Shown: positions 8,572-17,737, counted from the first letter of the stretch. The stretch: 33,477 nt of DNA from Pedobacter sp. ASV17 (GCF_016429065.1 NZ_JAELTX010000059.1:1-33477), one strand, 5' to 3'. Notes: a model not told the origin generated them from the sequence alone. Translations and numbers: made by a program.

Positions 8572-10488
8572 ATGAACGGTTTAAATGCAAATATTCCAGA
8601 AGGAGCTTTAGAAGATAAATGGTCCAATTTTAAGGAGAAAGCCAAATTGGTTAATCCTGCCAATAGGCAAAAAATGGAAGTGATTGTGGTAGGTACTGGC
8701 TTGGCTGGTGCTTCCTGTGCGGCTTCATTGGCCGAACAAGGCTATCGAATTAAATCTTTTTGCTTTCAGGACAGTGCCAGAAGGGCGCATTCCGTAGCGG
8801 CACAAGGAGGCGTAAACGCTGCCAAAAACTACAAGAACGATGGCGACAGCGTTTATCGGATGTTTTATGATACCATTAAAGGTGGCGATTTTCGCTCCCG
8901 TGAAGCCAATGTATACCGCTTGGCCGAATGTTCTTTGGCACTCATTGATCAATCGGTGGCACAAGGAGTACCTTTTGCTAGGGAATATGGGGGCTATTTG
9001 AACAACAGGTCCTTTGGTGGCGTACAGGTTTCCAGAACTTTTTATGCCCGTGGACAAACGGGACAACAATTGCTATTAGGCGCTTATCAGGCTTTAATGC
9101 GACAAGAAAGTTTGGGAAAGGTAAAAACTTATACCCGACATGAAATGTTGGATTTGGTATTGATAGATGGAAAAGCCAAGGGCATTATCACCAGAGATTT
9201 AGTGACTGGAGAAATAGAGCGTCATGCTGCTGATGCAGTGGTATTGGCCACTGGCGGCTACGGTAAAATCTACTACCTCTCTACTTTGGCCATGGGCTGT
9301 AATGGTTCGGCCATTTGGCGGGCACATAAAAAAGGAGCGCTAATGTCGGGCGTAAGCTGGATTCAGTTTCATCCCACTTCTTTGCCACAATCAGGAGAGC
9401 AGCAATCCAAGTTAACATTGATGTCCGAATCGCTACGTAACGATGGCAGGATTTGGGTGCCACTCAAGGACGGCGAACAACGAGAGGCAGGTCTTATTCC
9501 AGAAGAAGAAAGAGATTACTATTTGGAACGACGTTATCCAGCATTTGGAAACCTTTCTCCACGGGATATTTCCTCACGTGCCGCTAAAGAACGCATTGAT
9601 GCGGGTTTTGGGGTTGGCCCAATGAAGAATGCGGTTTATCTGGATTTTTCAAGAGCCATTAAAGCACAGGGGAAAGCAAAAATCAAAGAGAAGTACAGTA
9701 ACCTGTTTACCATGTACGAGAAAATCACGGGGATTAATGCTTATGAGCAGCCCATGTTGATTTCGCCAGCGGCCCACTTCACCATGGGTGGACTTTGGGT
9801 AGATTATCAGTTGATGACTTCTATTCAAGGTTTATTTGCCTTGGGCGAAGCCAATTTCTCGGATCATGGGGCTAACCGACTAGGTGCCAATTCACTTTTG
9901 CAAGCCTGTGTAGACGGTTATTTTATTGCTCCCTATACCATCCCAAATTATTTGGCCGATGAGCTAAAAGCGGAACGGATTAAAACATCGCACCCTGCAT
10001 TTGATGAGGCAGAAGCACAAGTAAAAGCTAAGCTTCAGCAGTTAATGGAAAGCAAGGGCAATTTTTCGGTCGATCATTTCCATAAAACATTGGGCAAATT
10101 GCTTTACGATAAATGCGGACTTTCGAGAAGTAAGGAGGGTTTGCAACAAGCTATTGAAGACATAAAGGCACTAAGAAATAAATTCTACACTGATTTAAAA
10201 ATCACAGGTGACGAGCATTTGAACAGCGAACTGGAAAAAGCGGGCAGGGTGGCCGATTATCTGGAGCTTGGAGAGCTGATGTGCTTAGATGCCTTACAGA
10301 GAGAAGAATCATGTGGGGCGCATTTTAGGGAAGAATACCAAACGGCTGATGGAGAGGCAGTACGTGATGATGAACATTATGCCTACGTTTCTGCTTGGGA
10401 GTGGAAGGGTGAAAATGAGCAACATGTGTTGCACAAAGAGCCTTTAACCTTCGAAAGAGTGAGTTTAACAGTTAGGAGCTATAAATAA
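8572..10488 (+). CDS. sdhA: Succinate dehydrogenase/fumarate reductase flavoprotein subunit
   Basis: A 638-residue FAD protein. It has the dinucleotide-binding motif [20 protein letters not shown], the covalent-FAD histidine H73 in [11 protein letters not shown], substrate residues H267 (QFHPTSL), H402 (AAHFTMGG) and R436 (ANRLGANS), and the proton-relay arginine R331 (SPRDISSR). All catalytic positions of the family are kept, so it should handle a succinate/fumarate-type substrate. The insert [20 protein letters not shown] is typical of the Bacteroidetes enzyme. Compared with the form I remember from Pedobacter TCA-cycle loci it seems divergent (for example [15 protein letters not shown] and [14 protein letters not shown]), suggesting a second copy, which needs a search. 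It starts 1 bp after the sdhC stop. Confidence 0.93.
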   Translation: MNGLNANIPEGALEDKWSNFKEKAKLVNPANRQKMEVIVVGTGLAGASCAASLAEQGYRIKSFCFQDSARRAHSVAAQGGVNAAKNYKNDGDSVYRMFYDTIKGGDFRSREANVYRLAECSLALIDQSVAQGVPFAREYGGYLNNRSFGGVQVSRTFYARGQTGQQLLLGAYQALMRQESLGKVKTYTRHEMLDLVLIDGKAKGIITRDLVTGEIERHAADAVVLATGGYGKIYYLSTLAMGCNGSAIWRAHKKGALMSGVSWIQFHPTSLPQSGEQQSKLTLMSESLRNDGRIWVPLKDGEQREAGLIPEEERDYYLERRYPAFGNLSPRDISSRAAKERIDAGFGVGPMKNAVYLDFSRAIKAQGKAKIKEKYSNLFTMYEKITGINAYEQPMLISPAAHFTMGGLWVDYQLMTSIQGLFALGEANFSDHGANRLGANSLLQACVDGYFIAPYTIPNYLADELKAERIKTSHPAFDEAEAQVKAKLQQLMESKGNFSVDHFHKTLGKLLYDKCGLSRSKEGLQQAIEDIKALRNKFYTDLKITGDEHLNSELEKAGRVADYLELGELMCLDALQREESCGAHFREEYQTADGEAVRDDEHYAYVSAWEWKGENEQHVLHKEPLTFERVSLTVRSYK

Positions 10489-10496
10489 AGGAAACC

Positions 10497-11246
10497 ATGA
10501 AGTTGAACTTGAAAATATGGCGACAAGAAAATGCTTCGGAAAAGGGCAGGCTTGTTGATTATCAATTGGATGGGGTTACTACGCACATGTCTTTTTTAGA
10601 GATGATGGATATGTTGAACCAGCAATTGATCGAAAAAGGGGAAAGAACCATTGAATTTGACCATGATTGTAGAGAGGGGATTTGCGGGCAATGCGGCATG
10701 ATGATCAATGGTCGTGCCCATGGACCTTTGGCCAATACCACCACCTGCCAGTTGCATATGCGCAGTTTTAAAGATGGGGAAACCATTTATGTAGAGCCTT
10801 TTAGGTCAAGTGCTTTCACCGTTTTACGAGATTTGAAAGTGGATCGGGGCAGTTTCGATAGGATTATACAAGCGGGTGGATTCATATCTGCTGCTACGGG
10901 ACAGGCACCTGAAGCCAACAGTATTCCCATTGCTCATGAAACGGCCGAAGCAGCTTTTGACGCAGCGGCATGCATTGGCTGCGGTGCTTGTGTGGCCACT
11001 TGTAAAAACTCCAGTGCGGCCTTATTTACGGCTGCCAAAGTAGTTCATTTGGCCATATTGCCACAAGGCAAGCTGGAAACGGCGAAAAGAGTGGATGCCA
11101 TGGTGCAACAAATGGATGCAGAAGGTTTTGGACATTGTTCTAACACCGAAGCTTGTGAGGTAGAGTGTCCACAAGGGATTTCGGTATTGCATATTGCTAG
11201 ATTTAACTTCCTCTATCATCAATCTCGCTTGATGAGCAAAACATAA
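10497..11246 (+). CDS. sdhB: Succinate dehydrogenase/fumarate reductase iron-sulfur subunit
   Basis: A 249-residue electron-transfer subunit. The N-terminal plant-ferredoxin-like domain has [2Fe-2S] ligands C58, C63, C66 and C84. The C-terminal domain has C159, C162, C165 and C169 (CIGCGACVATCK) and C214, C220 and C224 (CSNTEACEVECPQG), the pattern for one [4Fe-4S] and one [3Fe-4S] cluster. It follows sdhA by 8 bp and is the last gene of the operon, 17 bp before a strong terminator. With sdhC and sdhA it forms a complete membrane-bound complex facing the cytoplasm. Confidence 0.94.
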   Translation: MKLNLKIWRQENASEKGRLVDYQLDGVTTHMSFLEMMDMLNQQLIEKGERTIEFDHDCREGICGQCGMMINGRAHGPLANTTTCQLHMRSFKDGETIYVEPFRSSAFTVLRDLKVDRGSFDRIIQAGGFISAATGQAPEANSIPIAHETAEAAFDAAACIGCGACVATCKNSSAALFTAAKVVHLAILPQGKLETAKRVDAMVQQMDAEGFGHCSNTEACEVECPQGISVLHIARFNFLYHQSRLMSKT

Positions 11247-11263
11247 TCTATAGTAGGAATCAA

Positions 11264-11295
11264 AAAAAGGCCGCTGGATATCCAGCGGCCTTTTT
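11264..11295. terminator. Bidirectional Rho-independent terminator
   Basis: A perfect 15-bp inverted repeat (left arm 11264-11278, right arm 11281-11295) with a GC-rich core GGCCGCTGGA, a 2-nt loop, a preceding A-run and a following T-run. It can therefore stop transcription from both sides. It ends the porin/DASS/sdhCAB operon and may also stop the - strand transcript coming from 11460. Confidence 0.9.
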
Positions 11296-11325
11296 ATATG
11301 TTCGAAACTTAGAACTATAGTCCCT

Positions 11326-11420
11326 CATTGCGAGGAACGAAGCAATCTTACGACTATTGTCGAGATTAAAAAAGATTAAAAGCTATCGCTTTAAGATTGT
11401 TTCATGCCTTGCGACGACGA
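11326..11420. repeat. Imperfect long inverted repeat (dispersed palindromic element)
   Basis: The left arm around 11326-11350 contains GCGAGGAACGAAGCAATCTT. The right arm at 11392-11420 is its imperfect reverse complement, with about 17 of 21 core positions matching, around a spacer of about 40 bp. The core resembles a short repeat seen between genes in many unrelated bacteria (recognised from general experience, not searched). No ORF is supported here. It lies between the convergent ends of sdhB and the - strand gene at 11460. Confidence 0.6.
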
Positions 11421-11459
11421 AATTTTGTAGGTGTTAAATAATGGACGATCAATGTACAC

Positions 11460-12137
11460 TTAGGGTTTCAAAGTGTACTTGTCGGTAGTAATCATTGGCA
11501 TTTCGTTGCCCAACATTTTAATCACTACTTCTACACGATCGTTCACAGGAACATAAGTTTTATCCTTTTCAATATATTGATAAGTTACTTCGGTAGTAAG
11601 CTTGGTTGCCTTGAGGATTTTAATCCTCAGATCCTTCAAGTTTACTTCGGTCATTTTCTCTAACCTTCCCGTTTTAGCATTAATGTGCAACGTAAATAAG
11701 CAGTCCTTGAAAAAGCCATGGTCGCTATCTACAGTAGTTGGGTCATATTGATAAGTGATTTCTAAAGTACTTCCATCATCTTTGGTAATTTTGTAGGAAT
11801 TGTCATCAATCTTGAAATCGGTCTTCTGATTGTGTTCCTTATCAAAAGCTTTTTGCTCGCCCTTTGAAGGGTTTTTTCCGTTTACCGAAACTAAAGTCCA
11901 TTGTGGTGGATCTTGTTTGTTGGGGTCGAAACTGGAAATATACACCTTGTCCTTATCGTTAATGGTTACCGTTCTTTGCACGTCGTGTGCATACTTTTCT
12001 AAATTATCTTTCAAATTTGGGTTCAGCACCTCTTCGCTAACATTATACTTTTTTAGGGTTTGTAGCACTAGGCTCTTTTGGGCAAAGGCCACACAGCCTA
12101 AGGAGGTCATCAATAAAGAAAGAAACAGCTTTTTCAT
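11460..12137 (-). CDS. Secreted protein of unknown function
   Basis: A 225-residue protein with a clear signal peptide (MKKLFLSLLMTSLGCVAFA, then QKS). The mature part is soluble, charged and rich in predicted beta strands: a lysine/aspartate-rich N-terminal half with repeated dipeptides such as NKQDPP, then a strand-rich half (LFTLHINAKTGRLEKMTEV). The layout loosely resembles periplasmic LolA/outer-membrane-lipoprotein-sorting-like folds, but I do not recognise the family. It is the second gene of a two-gene - strand unit, 11 bp after the stop of the gene at 12149-12985. Confidence 0.8.
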   Translation of the reverse strand: MKKLFLSLLMTSLGCVAFAQKSLVLQTLKKYNVSEEVLNPNLKDNLEKYAHDVQRTVTINDKDKVYISSFDPNKQDPPQWTLVSVNGKNPSKGEQKAFDKEHNQKTDFKIDDNSYKITKDDGSTLEITYQYDPTTVDSDHGFFKDCLFTLHINAKTGRLEKMTEVNLKDLRIKILKATKLTTEVTYQYIEKDKTYVPVNDRVEVVIKMLGNEMPMITTDKYTLKP

Positions 12138-12148
12138 ATAGTTTGGGC

Positions 12149-12985
12149 TTATTTACGGTATAAAGGGCAGCGCTTTAAAAGGTATTGTAATGGACTGCCA
12201 AAACCACCATCAGTATTGGAGAAAAATGCCCTATGGCTTTGATTGTAGATGTTGGCATTGTTGTCGTTGTAAATGCTTAAGCTCACCGAAACATCATAAC
12301 GTTGTTCGGCATTGGAATAGGTTGAACCGTAGGTATTGACTTTGGTCACCTTATCATTTCCGTTTCTTTTCACATTGGTGTTTGAGTTGTCGCTGCTGTA
12401 ACTGGTTTGTGAGGCCTTATTTTGTTTAACGGTACCGTCAATGATATATTCTACCCCAAGGATATTACACAATTCATTCATGGTAAAGCCGGTAATGTTA
12501 TCCTTGGTTACCCCGCCTTTGGCCAATAGTGCGTTGGTTGTTCTAGGGTCAATTAAGGTATAGCCTGCAGAGTGTTGTGATAAAAAGGCATAGGTGTCTT
12601 GTTGAGCACTTAGTCCTATTTCATCTGCACCGGGTTGGTTCTCCATGAGGTAATGAAAAGGAAGTATGGCAATACGATTATGATGTTCGGCGGGAGTGCC
12701 TTTCATCACGATTTGGTCGTTTTTACGAATATCAGAAGGTAAGGGAGGTTGGTTGACAATTTCTACCCTTCCACTTGAATGGGTAATTTTTAAAATATCC
12801 GATTTTTTAACCGTGTATTCCAAGGTTTCGCCACTGTAAATAAACGTGAGATCGGTGTCGGTAATTTTGGTGATCTTACCTTTCATTTCGTCGCCATTTA
12901 CTTTCAGTATTACGTCGACAGGAGTTTGGGCAAAAGCGCTGATAGAGAGTAGTATCGCTAACAGCAAAAGGAGAGGTCTGCTCAT
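12149..12985 (-). CDS. Secreted protein with CsgG-like/TolB-N-like segment
   Basis: A 278-residue protein with a signal peptide (MSRPLLLLLAILLSISAFA, then QTP). Residues about 20-75 look like a small beta domain (VDVILKVNGDEMKGKITKIT and following) common at the N-terminus of Bacteroidetes secreted proteins. From NRIAILPFHYL to the tandem GVEYIIDGTVKQNK it resembles the CsgG/LpoB-type fold, where a protein name-finding motif of the form AILPF precedes a helix and a DGT strand. An asparagine/serine-rich low-complexity stretch follows. The function is unknown; an envelope role is likely. It is divergent from the mechanosensitive channel gene, sharing the 126-bp AT-rich region 12986-13111 as promoter space. 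Confidence 0.8.
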   Translation of the reverse strand: MSRPLLLLLAILLSISAFAQTPVDVILKVNGDEMKGKITKITDTDLTFIYSGETLEYTVKKSDILKITHSSGRVEIVNQPPLPSDIRKNDQIVMKGTPAEHHNRIAILPFHYLMENQPGADEIGLSAQQDTYAFLSQHSAGYTLIDPRTTNALLAKGGVTKDNITGFTMNELCNILGVEYIIDGTVKQNKASQTSYSSDNSNTNVKRNGNDKVTKVNTYGSTYSNAEQRYDVSVSLSIYNDNNANIYNQSHRAFFSNTDGGFGSPLQYLLKRCPLYRK

Positions 12986-13111
12986 GGGCTGGTTATTTTT
13001 GTTTGCTATAAATTTACTTTTTAAGGTTTTAAAAATTACTCTTTTAGCGAATATTTTTTTATTTTCATAGCATTGATTAGCTTAAAAGCTATTCTATTTA
13101 TTTGAATTCAT

Positions 13112-15571
13112 ATGCAGCCTCAGCTATCCCGTATCATCAACGTATTACTTCTTTTAGTTGGGATGTTTAGTATGGCTTACGGCCAAGCAAATAAATCAAA
13201 TCAAAAAGATACTGCAGGTGCAAAAAGCTTCGTGGCCAAGATGCAGGAATTTGCCAAAACCTCTGCTTTAAGCAGTGCTGCGGATTTTGAAGCGGATAAG
13301 GCCGAGCAGGTGCAGGAAGCTACGCTGGTAGAAATCAAAAAAAACATCCAAAAAGCTAAGCTTTATCTTCGGACAGGTTTAGATACCCTGGCGGCTAAAA
13401 ACGAACTTTCCTTGATTGCAAAGCATGCAAATTTAGCGGGTGATGGTGTCTTTGCAAATAGGGACATTCCTAAGACTTATAGAAACTTGGTGTCGACCCA
13501 AAAGTTGCTTAATGCTTTATTGGAGCGATGCAATTTGCAGAAAACCAAGTTAGACAATCACAAAAAGCAGCTTTCACAGTTTAAATATCAAATCGATTCT
13601 CTTTCCAAAACCAAGGAACTGTTCAGCTTCTCTAAAGATTCGGTGAAGTTATCGAAATATATGCAGGCCTTAGTGGTATTAGCTAGAGAAGTAGCTCCTA
13701 TTGATAGCGTGATTGACCAGTCGATTGTACAAACTCAAGCATTACAAAATCAGGCTAACTTACAAACCTATAGTTTGGAAAGTCATCTCGATGAAGTCAC
13801 GCATTTTCAGCAGCAAATGGCAGATCAACTGTTCCATCCAGAATTGAGCTACATTTGGGAATCTTCGGAGATCTTTAGACCGTTTGGGCAGATTATTGAT
13901 TATTCCATACAAAAAAACCAATTGATTTTACGCTTCTTTACCATTAGCAATGTGGGTATTTTGGCCTGTGTTTTATTGTTGTTACTGGTTTGCTGTTCCT
14001 TTGTTTTGTCACTTAAAGGCGCTTATCGTAAAGAGACTGATGGCCAAGCCATTGGTAAGGAACATTTGATCATCAGGCATCCTTTGCTCTCGGCAGTTTT
14101 TATCATTGCCAATTTAGCACAGTTCCTGTTCAATGCCCCTCCTTTTATCTTTAGTTTGTGCTTTTGGCTCATTGCCGCTGGATCGCTTACGCTTTTGATG
14201 AGAGGCTATATCACCAAGTTTTGGATGTACGCTTGGTTGGGCATGTTGTCGTTGTTTGTATTATCGGCTATTGATAACCTGATTCTTCAAGCTTCGGGTA
14301 CCGAAAGATGGTACATGTTCTTTTTGTCGGGTGCAGGTTTGGTATTGGGTCTCTTGATTTTTAAGAAAGGAAAACGCGAGGAATTAAAGGAGCACCTCAT
14401 TGTTTATGCCATAGGGTTGATGGTAGTGTTAGAGATTTTTGCCTTGTTGTTTAATGTATTGGGTAGTTATAATTTAGCTAAATCCTTATTGGTGGCTGGT
14501 TATGTAAACGTCATCATTGCCATTATGTTTTTGTGGATGGTAAGGTTGATTAACCAAGGTTTGCAATTGGCATTCAATCTTTATGCTAGACAAGACAAAA
14601 GCCTATTCTTCATGAATTTTGATAGGGTAGGGCAAAAGGCACCTATGTTACTTTATGTGCTACTGGTAATCGGTTGGTTGATCTTGTTCGGAAGAAATTT
14701 TCCTGCTTATGCTTTTATTGTAGAGCCTGTACGCAATTTCTTCTTCGATCAACGGGCCATAGGAAGTTATAATTTCAGTATCAGTAACCTGATTTTATTC
14801 TTCTTTGTGGTATCGGCCTCGGTGGTGATTTCTAAAGTAGTTTCCTTCTTTGCGGTAGATAAACGCACTTTTTCTAAACAAGATGGAAGAAAAGGGATTG
14901 GAAGCTGGATTTTGTTAATTCGGATTACCATTATCCTTTTGGGCTTGTTTTTGGCATTTGCCGCGGTAGGTATCCCTATTGATAAAATTGCAATTGTACT
15001 GGGAGCTTTAGGGGTAGGTATTGGTTTTGGTTTGCAATCTTTAGTGAATAATTTGGTCAGCGGATTAGTCATTGCTTTTGAAAAACCATTGAACTTGGAA
15101 GATGAAGTAGAAGTAGCGGGCAAAAGCGGTACGGTGAAATCCATTGGTTTCCGCAGTAGCATCATCACTACTTTTGACGGTGCGGAGATTGTGATGCCTA
15201 ACGGTGATTTGTTGAATTCGCATTTGATTAACTGGTCGAGTGGTGGTAGTAAACGACGAGCATCTGTGATCCTTCACATCGCCCATGGCGCCAACCTGCA
15301 AAAAGTACAGCAAGACATTTTAGCGTTACTGTTGGCCGATGAACGGATAATTAAACATCCAGAACCCACGGTATTCTTTAAAGATATTAGCCCAGAAGCT
15401 TTGGAAATGCAGGTGTTTTATTGGAGCCGACAAACGAAGCAATTTACCGAGATCAAAAGCGATGTGATTGTAGCCATCAATCAGCTATTCATTAAAAATG
15501 CCATTCAAATTCCATATCCAAAGCAAGAGGTATTTGTACATACAGCTGAACAAAAGAAAAATAAAATTTAA
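13112..15571 (+). CDS. MscS-family mechanosensitive ion channel, large form
   Basis: An 819-residue inner-membrane protein. A signal peptide (to about residue 24, AYGQ) leads into a periplasmic region to about residue 265 rich in heptad-like Leu/Gln/Lys patterns, then about ten hydrophobic helices. The MscS core begins near residue 615: pore helix IVLGALGVGIGFGLQSLVNN (about 628-647), then the beta domain with DEVEVAGKSGTVKSIGFRSS and IVMPNGDLLNSHLINWS. The N-terminal periplasmic extension and extra membrane segments place it with the large MscK/YbiO-like channels that release solutes under hypo-osmotic shock. The gene stands alone or leads a short operon with the beta-barrel gene 30 bp downstream. 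Confidence 0.9.
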   Translation: MQPQLSRIINVLLLLVGMFSMAYGQANKSNQKDTAGAKSFVAKMQEFAKTSALSSAADFEADKAEQVQEATLVEIKKNIQKAKLYLRTGLDTLAAKNELSLIAKHANLAGDGVFANRDIPKTYRNLVSTQKLLNALLERCNLQKTKLDNHKKQLSQFKYQIDSLSKTKELFSFSKDSVKLSKYMQALVVLAREVAPIDSVIDQSIVQTQALQNQANLQTYSLESHLDEVTHFQQQMADQLFHPELSYIWESSEIFRPFGQIIDYSIQKNQLILRFFTISNVGILACVLLLLLVCCSFVLSLKGAYRKETDGQAIGKEHLIIRHPLLSAVFIIANLAQFLFNAPPFIFSLCFWLIAAGSLTLLMRGYITKFWMYAWLGMLSLFVLSAIDNLILQASGTERWYMFFLSGAGLVLGLLIFKKGKREELKEHLIVYAIGLMVVLEIFALLFNVLGSYNLAKSLLVAGYVNVIIAIMFLWMVRLINQGLQLAFNLYARQDKSLFFMNFDRVGQKAPMLLYVLLVIGWLILFGRNFPAYAFIVEPVRNFFFDQRAIGSYNFSISNLILFFFVVSASVVISKVVSFFAVDKRTFSKQDGRKGIGSWILLIRITIILLGLFLAFAAVGIPIDKIAIVLGALGVGIGFGLQSLVNNLVSGLVIAFEKPLNLEDEVEVAGKSGTVKSIGFRSSIITTFDGAEIVMPNGDLLNSHLINWSSGGSKRRASVILHIAHGANLQKVQQDILALLLADERIIKHPEPTVFFKDISPEALEMQVFYWSRQTKQFTEIKSDVIVAINQLFIKNAIQIPYPKQEVFVHTAEQKKNKI

Positions 15572-15601
15572 CATAAATCCTCATCCAAAAATTAACATCA
15601 G

Positions 15602-16141
15602 ATGATTAAAAAACTCTTACTCCTTTCCGCTTCGATTTTTATCTTTTCGGCAGTTAGTGCCCAAAAGGGAACAAACGCTATTCAGGTTGGTGCTCGTGTA
15701 GCTTTTCCAACCGAAAAATTAAATAAGATTGCCAACACAGGTTTTGGTGGTAGTTTAAAGGGAATATATGGCATTGGCGGCAAAAGCAGTCCGCATCAGG
15801 TTACTTTAGAGGCAGGTTACAACCGTTTTGGTTTGAAGGACCTTCCCGCAGGAGCAAGTGGCTCTTACTCGGCCATTCCTATTTATACGGGATATCGCTA
15901 TCTTTTTGGTAAAATCATTTTAGATACTCAAGCAGGAATTTCGATCAATAGGATTTCTGGAAAAAGCGCATCAGGCGTAAAGGCCAGCGGCAGTCAAACC
16001 GCTTTTGGTTGGGCAGTTGGAGCAGGTTACATGATCAATCAAATTGAATTAGGCGTAAAATACCAAAGCTCCGATTTAAAAGACGACATCTATGATATCA
16101 AATTTGTTGGCATTAGGGTAGGCTATAATTTTGCGCTATAA
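15602..16141 (+). CDS. Small outer-membrane beta-barrel protein
   Basis: A 179-residue protein with a signal peptide (MIKKLLLLSASIFIFSAVSA, then QKG). The remainder alternates polar and hydrophobic residues with glycine/aromatic turns (GFGGSLKGIYGIG, YTGYRYLFG, FGWAVGAGYMINQIELGVKY) and ends VGIRVGYNFAL, as in the eight-strand OmpA/OmpX-like barrels (PF13505-type). The function is unknown. It lies 30 bp after the mechanosensitive channel stop. Confidence 0.8.
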   Translation: MIKKLLLLSASIFIFSAVSAQKGTNAIQVGARVAFPTEKLNKIANTGFGGSLKGIYGIGGKSSPHQVTLEAGYNRFGLKDLPAGASGSYSAIPIYTGYRYLFGKIILDTQAGISINRISGKSASGVKASGSQTAFGWAVGAGYMINQIELGVKYQSSDLKDDIYDIKFVGIRVGYNFAL

Positions 16142-16188
16142 ATAGGTTTAACTAACTTAGAGAGTAGTGGTTTAATTGATATGGATTT

Positions 16189-16518
16189 ATGATACGTACA
16201 GAAAAAACATTGTCGGAAGTGATGGAAGTATTGCGGGGAAGAGGTTATGTAGAAGATTTCAATTTACTGGAAGAGAACATTTCTTATCGTGATGGTGGGG
16301 AAAAAGTCAACCTGTCAGATATCGTTATCGATAAAATTTACCGCTTTACCGGACAGAACGATCCAGATGATGAAGCCATTTTGTATGCCATGCGTAACGT
16401 AAAAGATGGCGCCAAAGGCATTTTTGTAAATGGTTTCGGAATTTATAGCGACGATAGGGCGGACGAAGTGATTGCAAAAATCACCTTTGAAGAAGATCAT
16501 TCGGAAATTTGGCCTTAA
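16189..16518 (+). CDS. Small conserved Bacteroidetes protein (often mis-named PRPP synthetase)
   Basis: A 109-residue acidic cytoplasmic protein with no signal or membrane segment. TLSEVMEVLRGRGYVEDFNL, DKIYRFTGQNDPDDEAILYA and KGIFVNGFGIYSDD are the hallmarks of a small family widespread in Bacteroidetes that databases sometimes label phosphoribosylpyrophosphate synthetase. It is far too short for that enzyme and lacks its PRPP-binding loop, so the label should not be used. The function is unknown. Confidence 0.8.
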   Translation: MIRTEKTLSEVMEVLRGRGYVEDFNLLEENISYRDGGEKVNLSDIVIDKIYRFTGQNDPDDEAILYAMRNVKDGAKGIFVNGFGIYSDDRADEVIAKITFEEDHSEIWP

Positions 16519-16541
16519 GTTGGTTCACTTGTTTATTGGTT

Positions 16542-16612
16542 TTGTTGCAATAGCCGTCATGCCCAGCTTGATTGGGTACAAACCTCGTAGGTCTCTAAGA
16601 CCCACGAGGTTT
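16542..16612. repeat. Dispersed palindromic repeat, copy 1 (71 bp)
   Basis: Two modules: a degenerate hairpin (GCCCAGCTTGATTGGGT) and a 15-bp-arm palindrome with AAACCTCGTAGGTCT and its near reverse complement at 16580-16612. The whole 71 bp recurs in inverted orientation at 26980-27050 with about 7 mismatches, and the second module alone recurs at 26715-26747. The rest of 16519-16744 holds promoter sequence for the FGE gene, including AACCAAATT at 16661-16669. Confidence 0.85.
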
Positions 16613-16744
16613 ATAGAAGTCGTTAGTAGCTGTTTTATGCACTGAGAAGGGGCATCATTCAACCAAATTAAAAGCATATTGCACAATATTGCATTTGATC
16701 AGGTTTAATTTCTTGTAGCTTAGCCCTAAAAAATAGATCATTTC

Positions 16745-17737
16745 ATGTGTAAAAATCTGAGTTGGTGTTTGCTGGCGTTTGTGTTAACTTTTTTGGGATG
16801 TATTAGAACCAAAAACGAGCAAAAAAGACCACTTAAAGAAATCATCAAAAAAGAAGGCATGGTATGGATACAAGGTGGCGAGTTTACCATGGGTTCTCAA
16901 GATGCTGCCTTTGTTGATGCACAGCCTTTGCATGAGGTAAAGGTGAACAGTTTTTGGATGGATGAACATGAAGTGACCAATGCCCAGTTTGAAGCATTTG
17001 TTCGTGCAACAGGTTATGTTACCGTAGCCGAACGAGAAATAAACCCTAAGGACTTTCCAGGGGTTCCCGTAGAAAACTTAGTGCCTGGTTCTGCAGTTTT
17101 TTCTCCGCAGGAAATGGAAGTAGGTCTTGACCAACCCTTGCAATGGTGGAAGTATGTAAAAGGAGCTTATTGGAAACATCCGTTCGGAGATGAACGTACT
17201 GCCGTTGATAATGAGCCTGTGGTACATGTCAGCTATACTGATGCGCAAACCTATGCTAAATGGGCGGGTAAACGCTTACCAACAGAAGCGGAATGGGAAT
17301 ATGCTGCCAGAGCAGGCAAGCAAAATGTTACCTATTATTGGGGGGAAGAACAAGCTCCTCAAGGAAAATGGCCAGCCAACATTTTTCAAGGAAAATTCCC
17401 AAATGAAAATAGTATGGAAGATGGATTTAAAAACCTTGCTCCAGTAAAATCTTTCCCTGCCAATGCCTTTGGTTTGTACGATATGGAAGGCAATGTTTGG
17501 GAATGGTGTCATGATTTTTACCGCCCCGATTATTATCAGTACAGTCCAAAAGAAAATCCACAGGGACCTCGGGATAGTGCTGATCCGCAAGAGCCTGGTT
17601 TAGTTAAACATGTACAAAGAGGTGGTTCTTTTATGTGTAGTGATGAATATTGCAATCGATATAAAGCAGGTAGTAGGGGAAGAGGTGAAGTAAATAGTGC
17701 TTCCAATAATTTAGGCTTTAGGTGCGTAAAGGACTAG
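16745..17737 (+). CDS. Formylglycine-generating enzyme (sulfatase-modifying factor), predicted lipoprotein
   Basis: A 330-residue FGE-sulfatase (SUMF1/EgtB superfamily) protein that should convert the active-site cysteine of C-type sulfatases to formylglycine using oxygen. Motifs run in order: GMVWIQGGEFTMGS, DEHEVTNAQFEAFV, EPVVHVSYTDAQTYAKWAGK, RLPTEAEWEYAARAG, GLYDMEGNVWEWCHDF, and RGGSFMCSDEYCNRY with LGFRC. The last contains C298 and C303, the Cys-x4-Cys pair that defines catalytically competent FGE (Cys336/Cys341 in human SUMF1), so it is not merely an FGE-like domain. The N-terminus is a lipoprotein signal with FLGC, lipidated at C19, putting it in the periplasm. It lies beside a LacI regulator and in the same locus as a CTPSR-type sulfatase (33002), its likely client. 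Confidence 0.88.
   Translation: MCKNLSWCLLAFVLTFLGCIRTKNEQKRPLKEIIKKEGMVWIQGGEFTMGSQDAAFVDAQPLHEVKVNSFWMDEHEVTNAQFEAFVRATGYVTVAEREINPKDFPGVPVENLVPGSAVFSPQEMEVGLDQPLQWWKYVKGAYWKHPFGDERTAVDNEPVVHVSYTDAQTYAKWAGKRLPTEAEWEYAARAGKQNVTYYWGEEQAPQGKWPANIFQGKFPNENSMEDGFKNLAPVKSFPANAFGLYDMEGNVWEWCHDFYRPDYYQYSPKENPQGPRDSADPQEPGLVKHVQRGGSFMCSDEYCNRYKAGSRGRGEVNSASNNLGFRCVKD

Noticed and set aside
12986..13111. Bacteroidetes-type promoter boxes between the divergent genes
   Set aside because: The region is too AT-rich and no pair of boxes with proper spacing stood out, so no promoter is called.
16189..16518. Phosphoribosylpyrophosphate synthetase
   Set aside because: At 109 residues with no PRPP-binding loop it cannot be that enzyme; the label is a database misnomer for this family.
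16745..17737. FGE-domain protein as a non-catalytic relative (EgtB-like or gliding-motility GldJ/GldK-like)
   Set aside because: The C298/C303 pair in the SFMCSDEYCNRY context is specific to true sulfatase-activating FGE.
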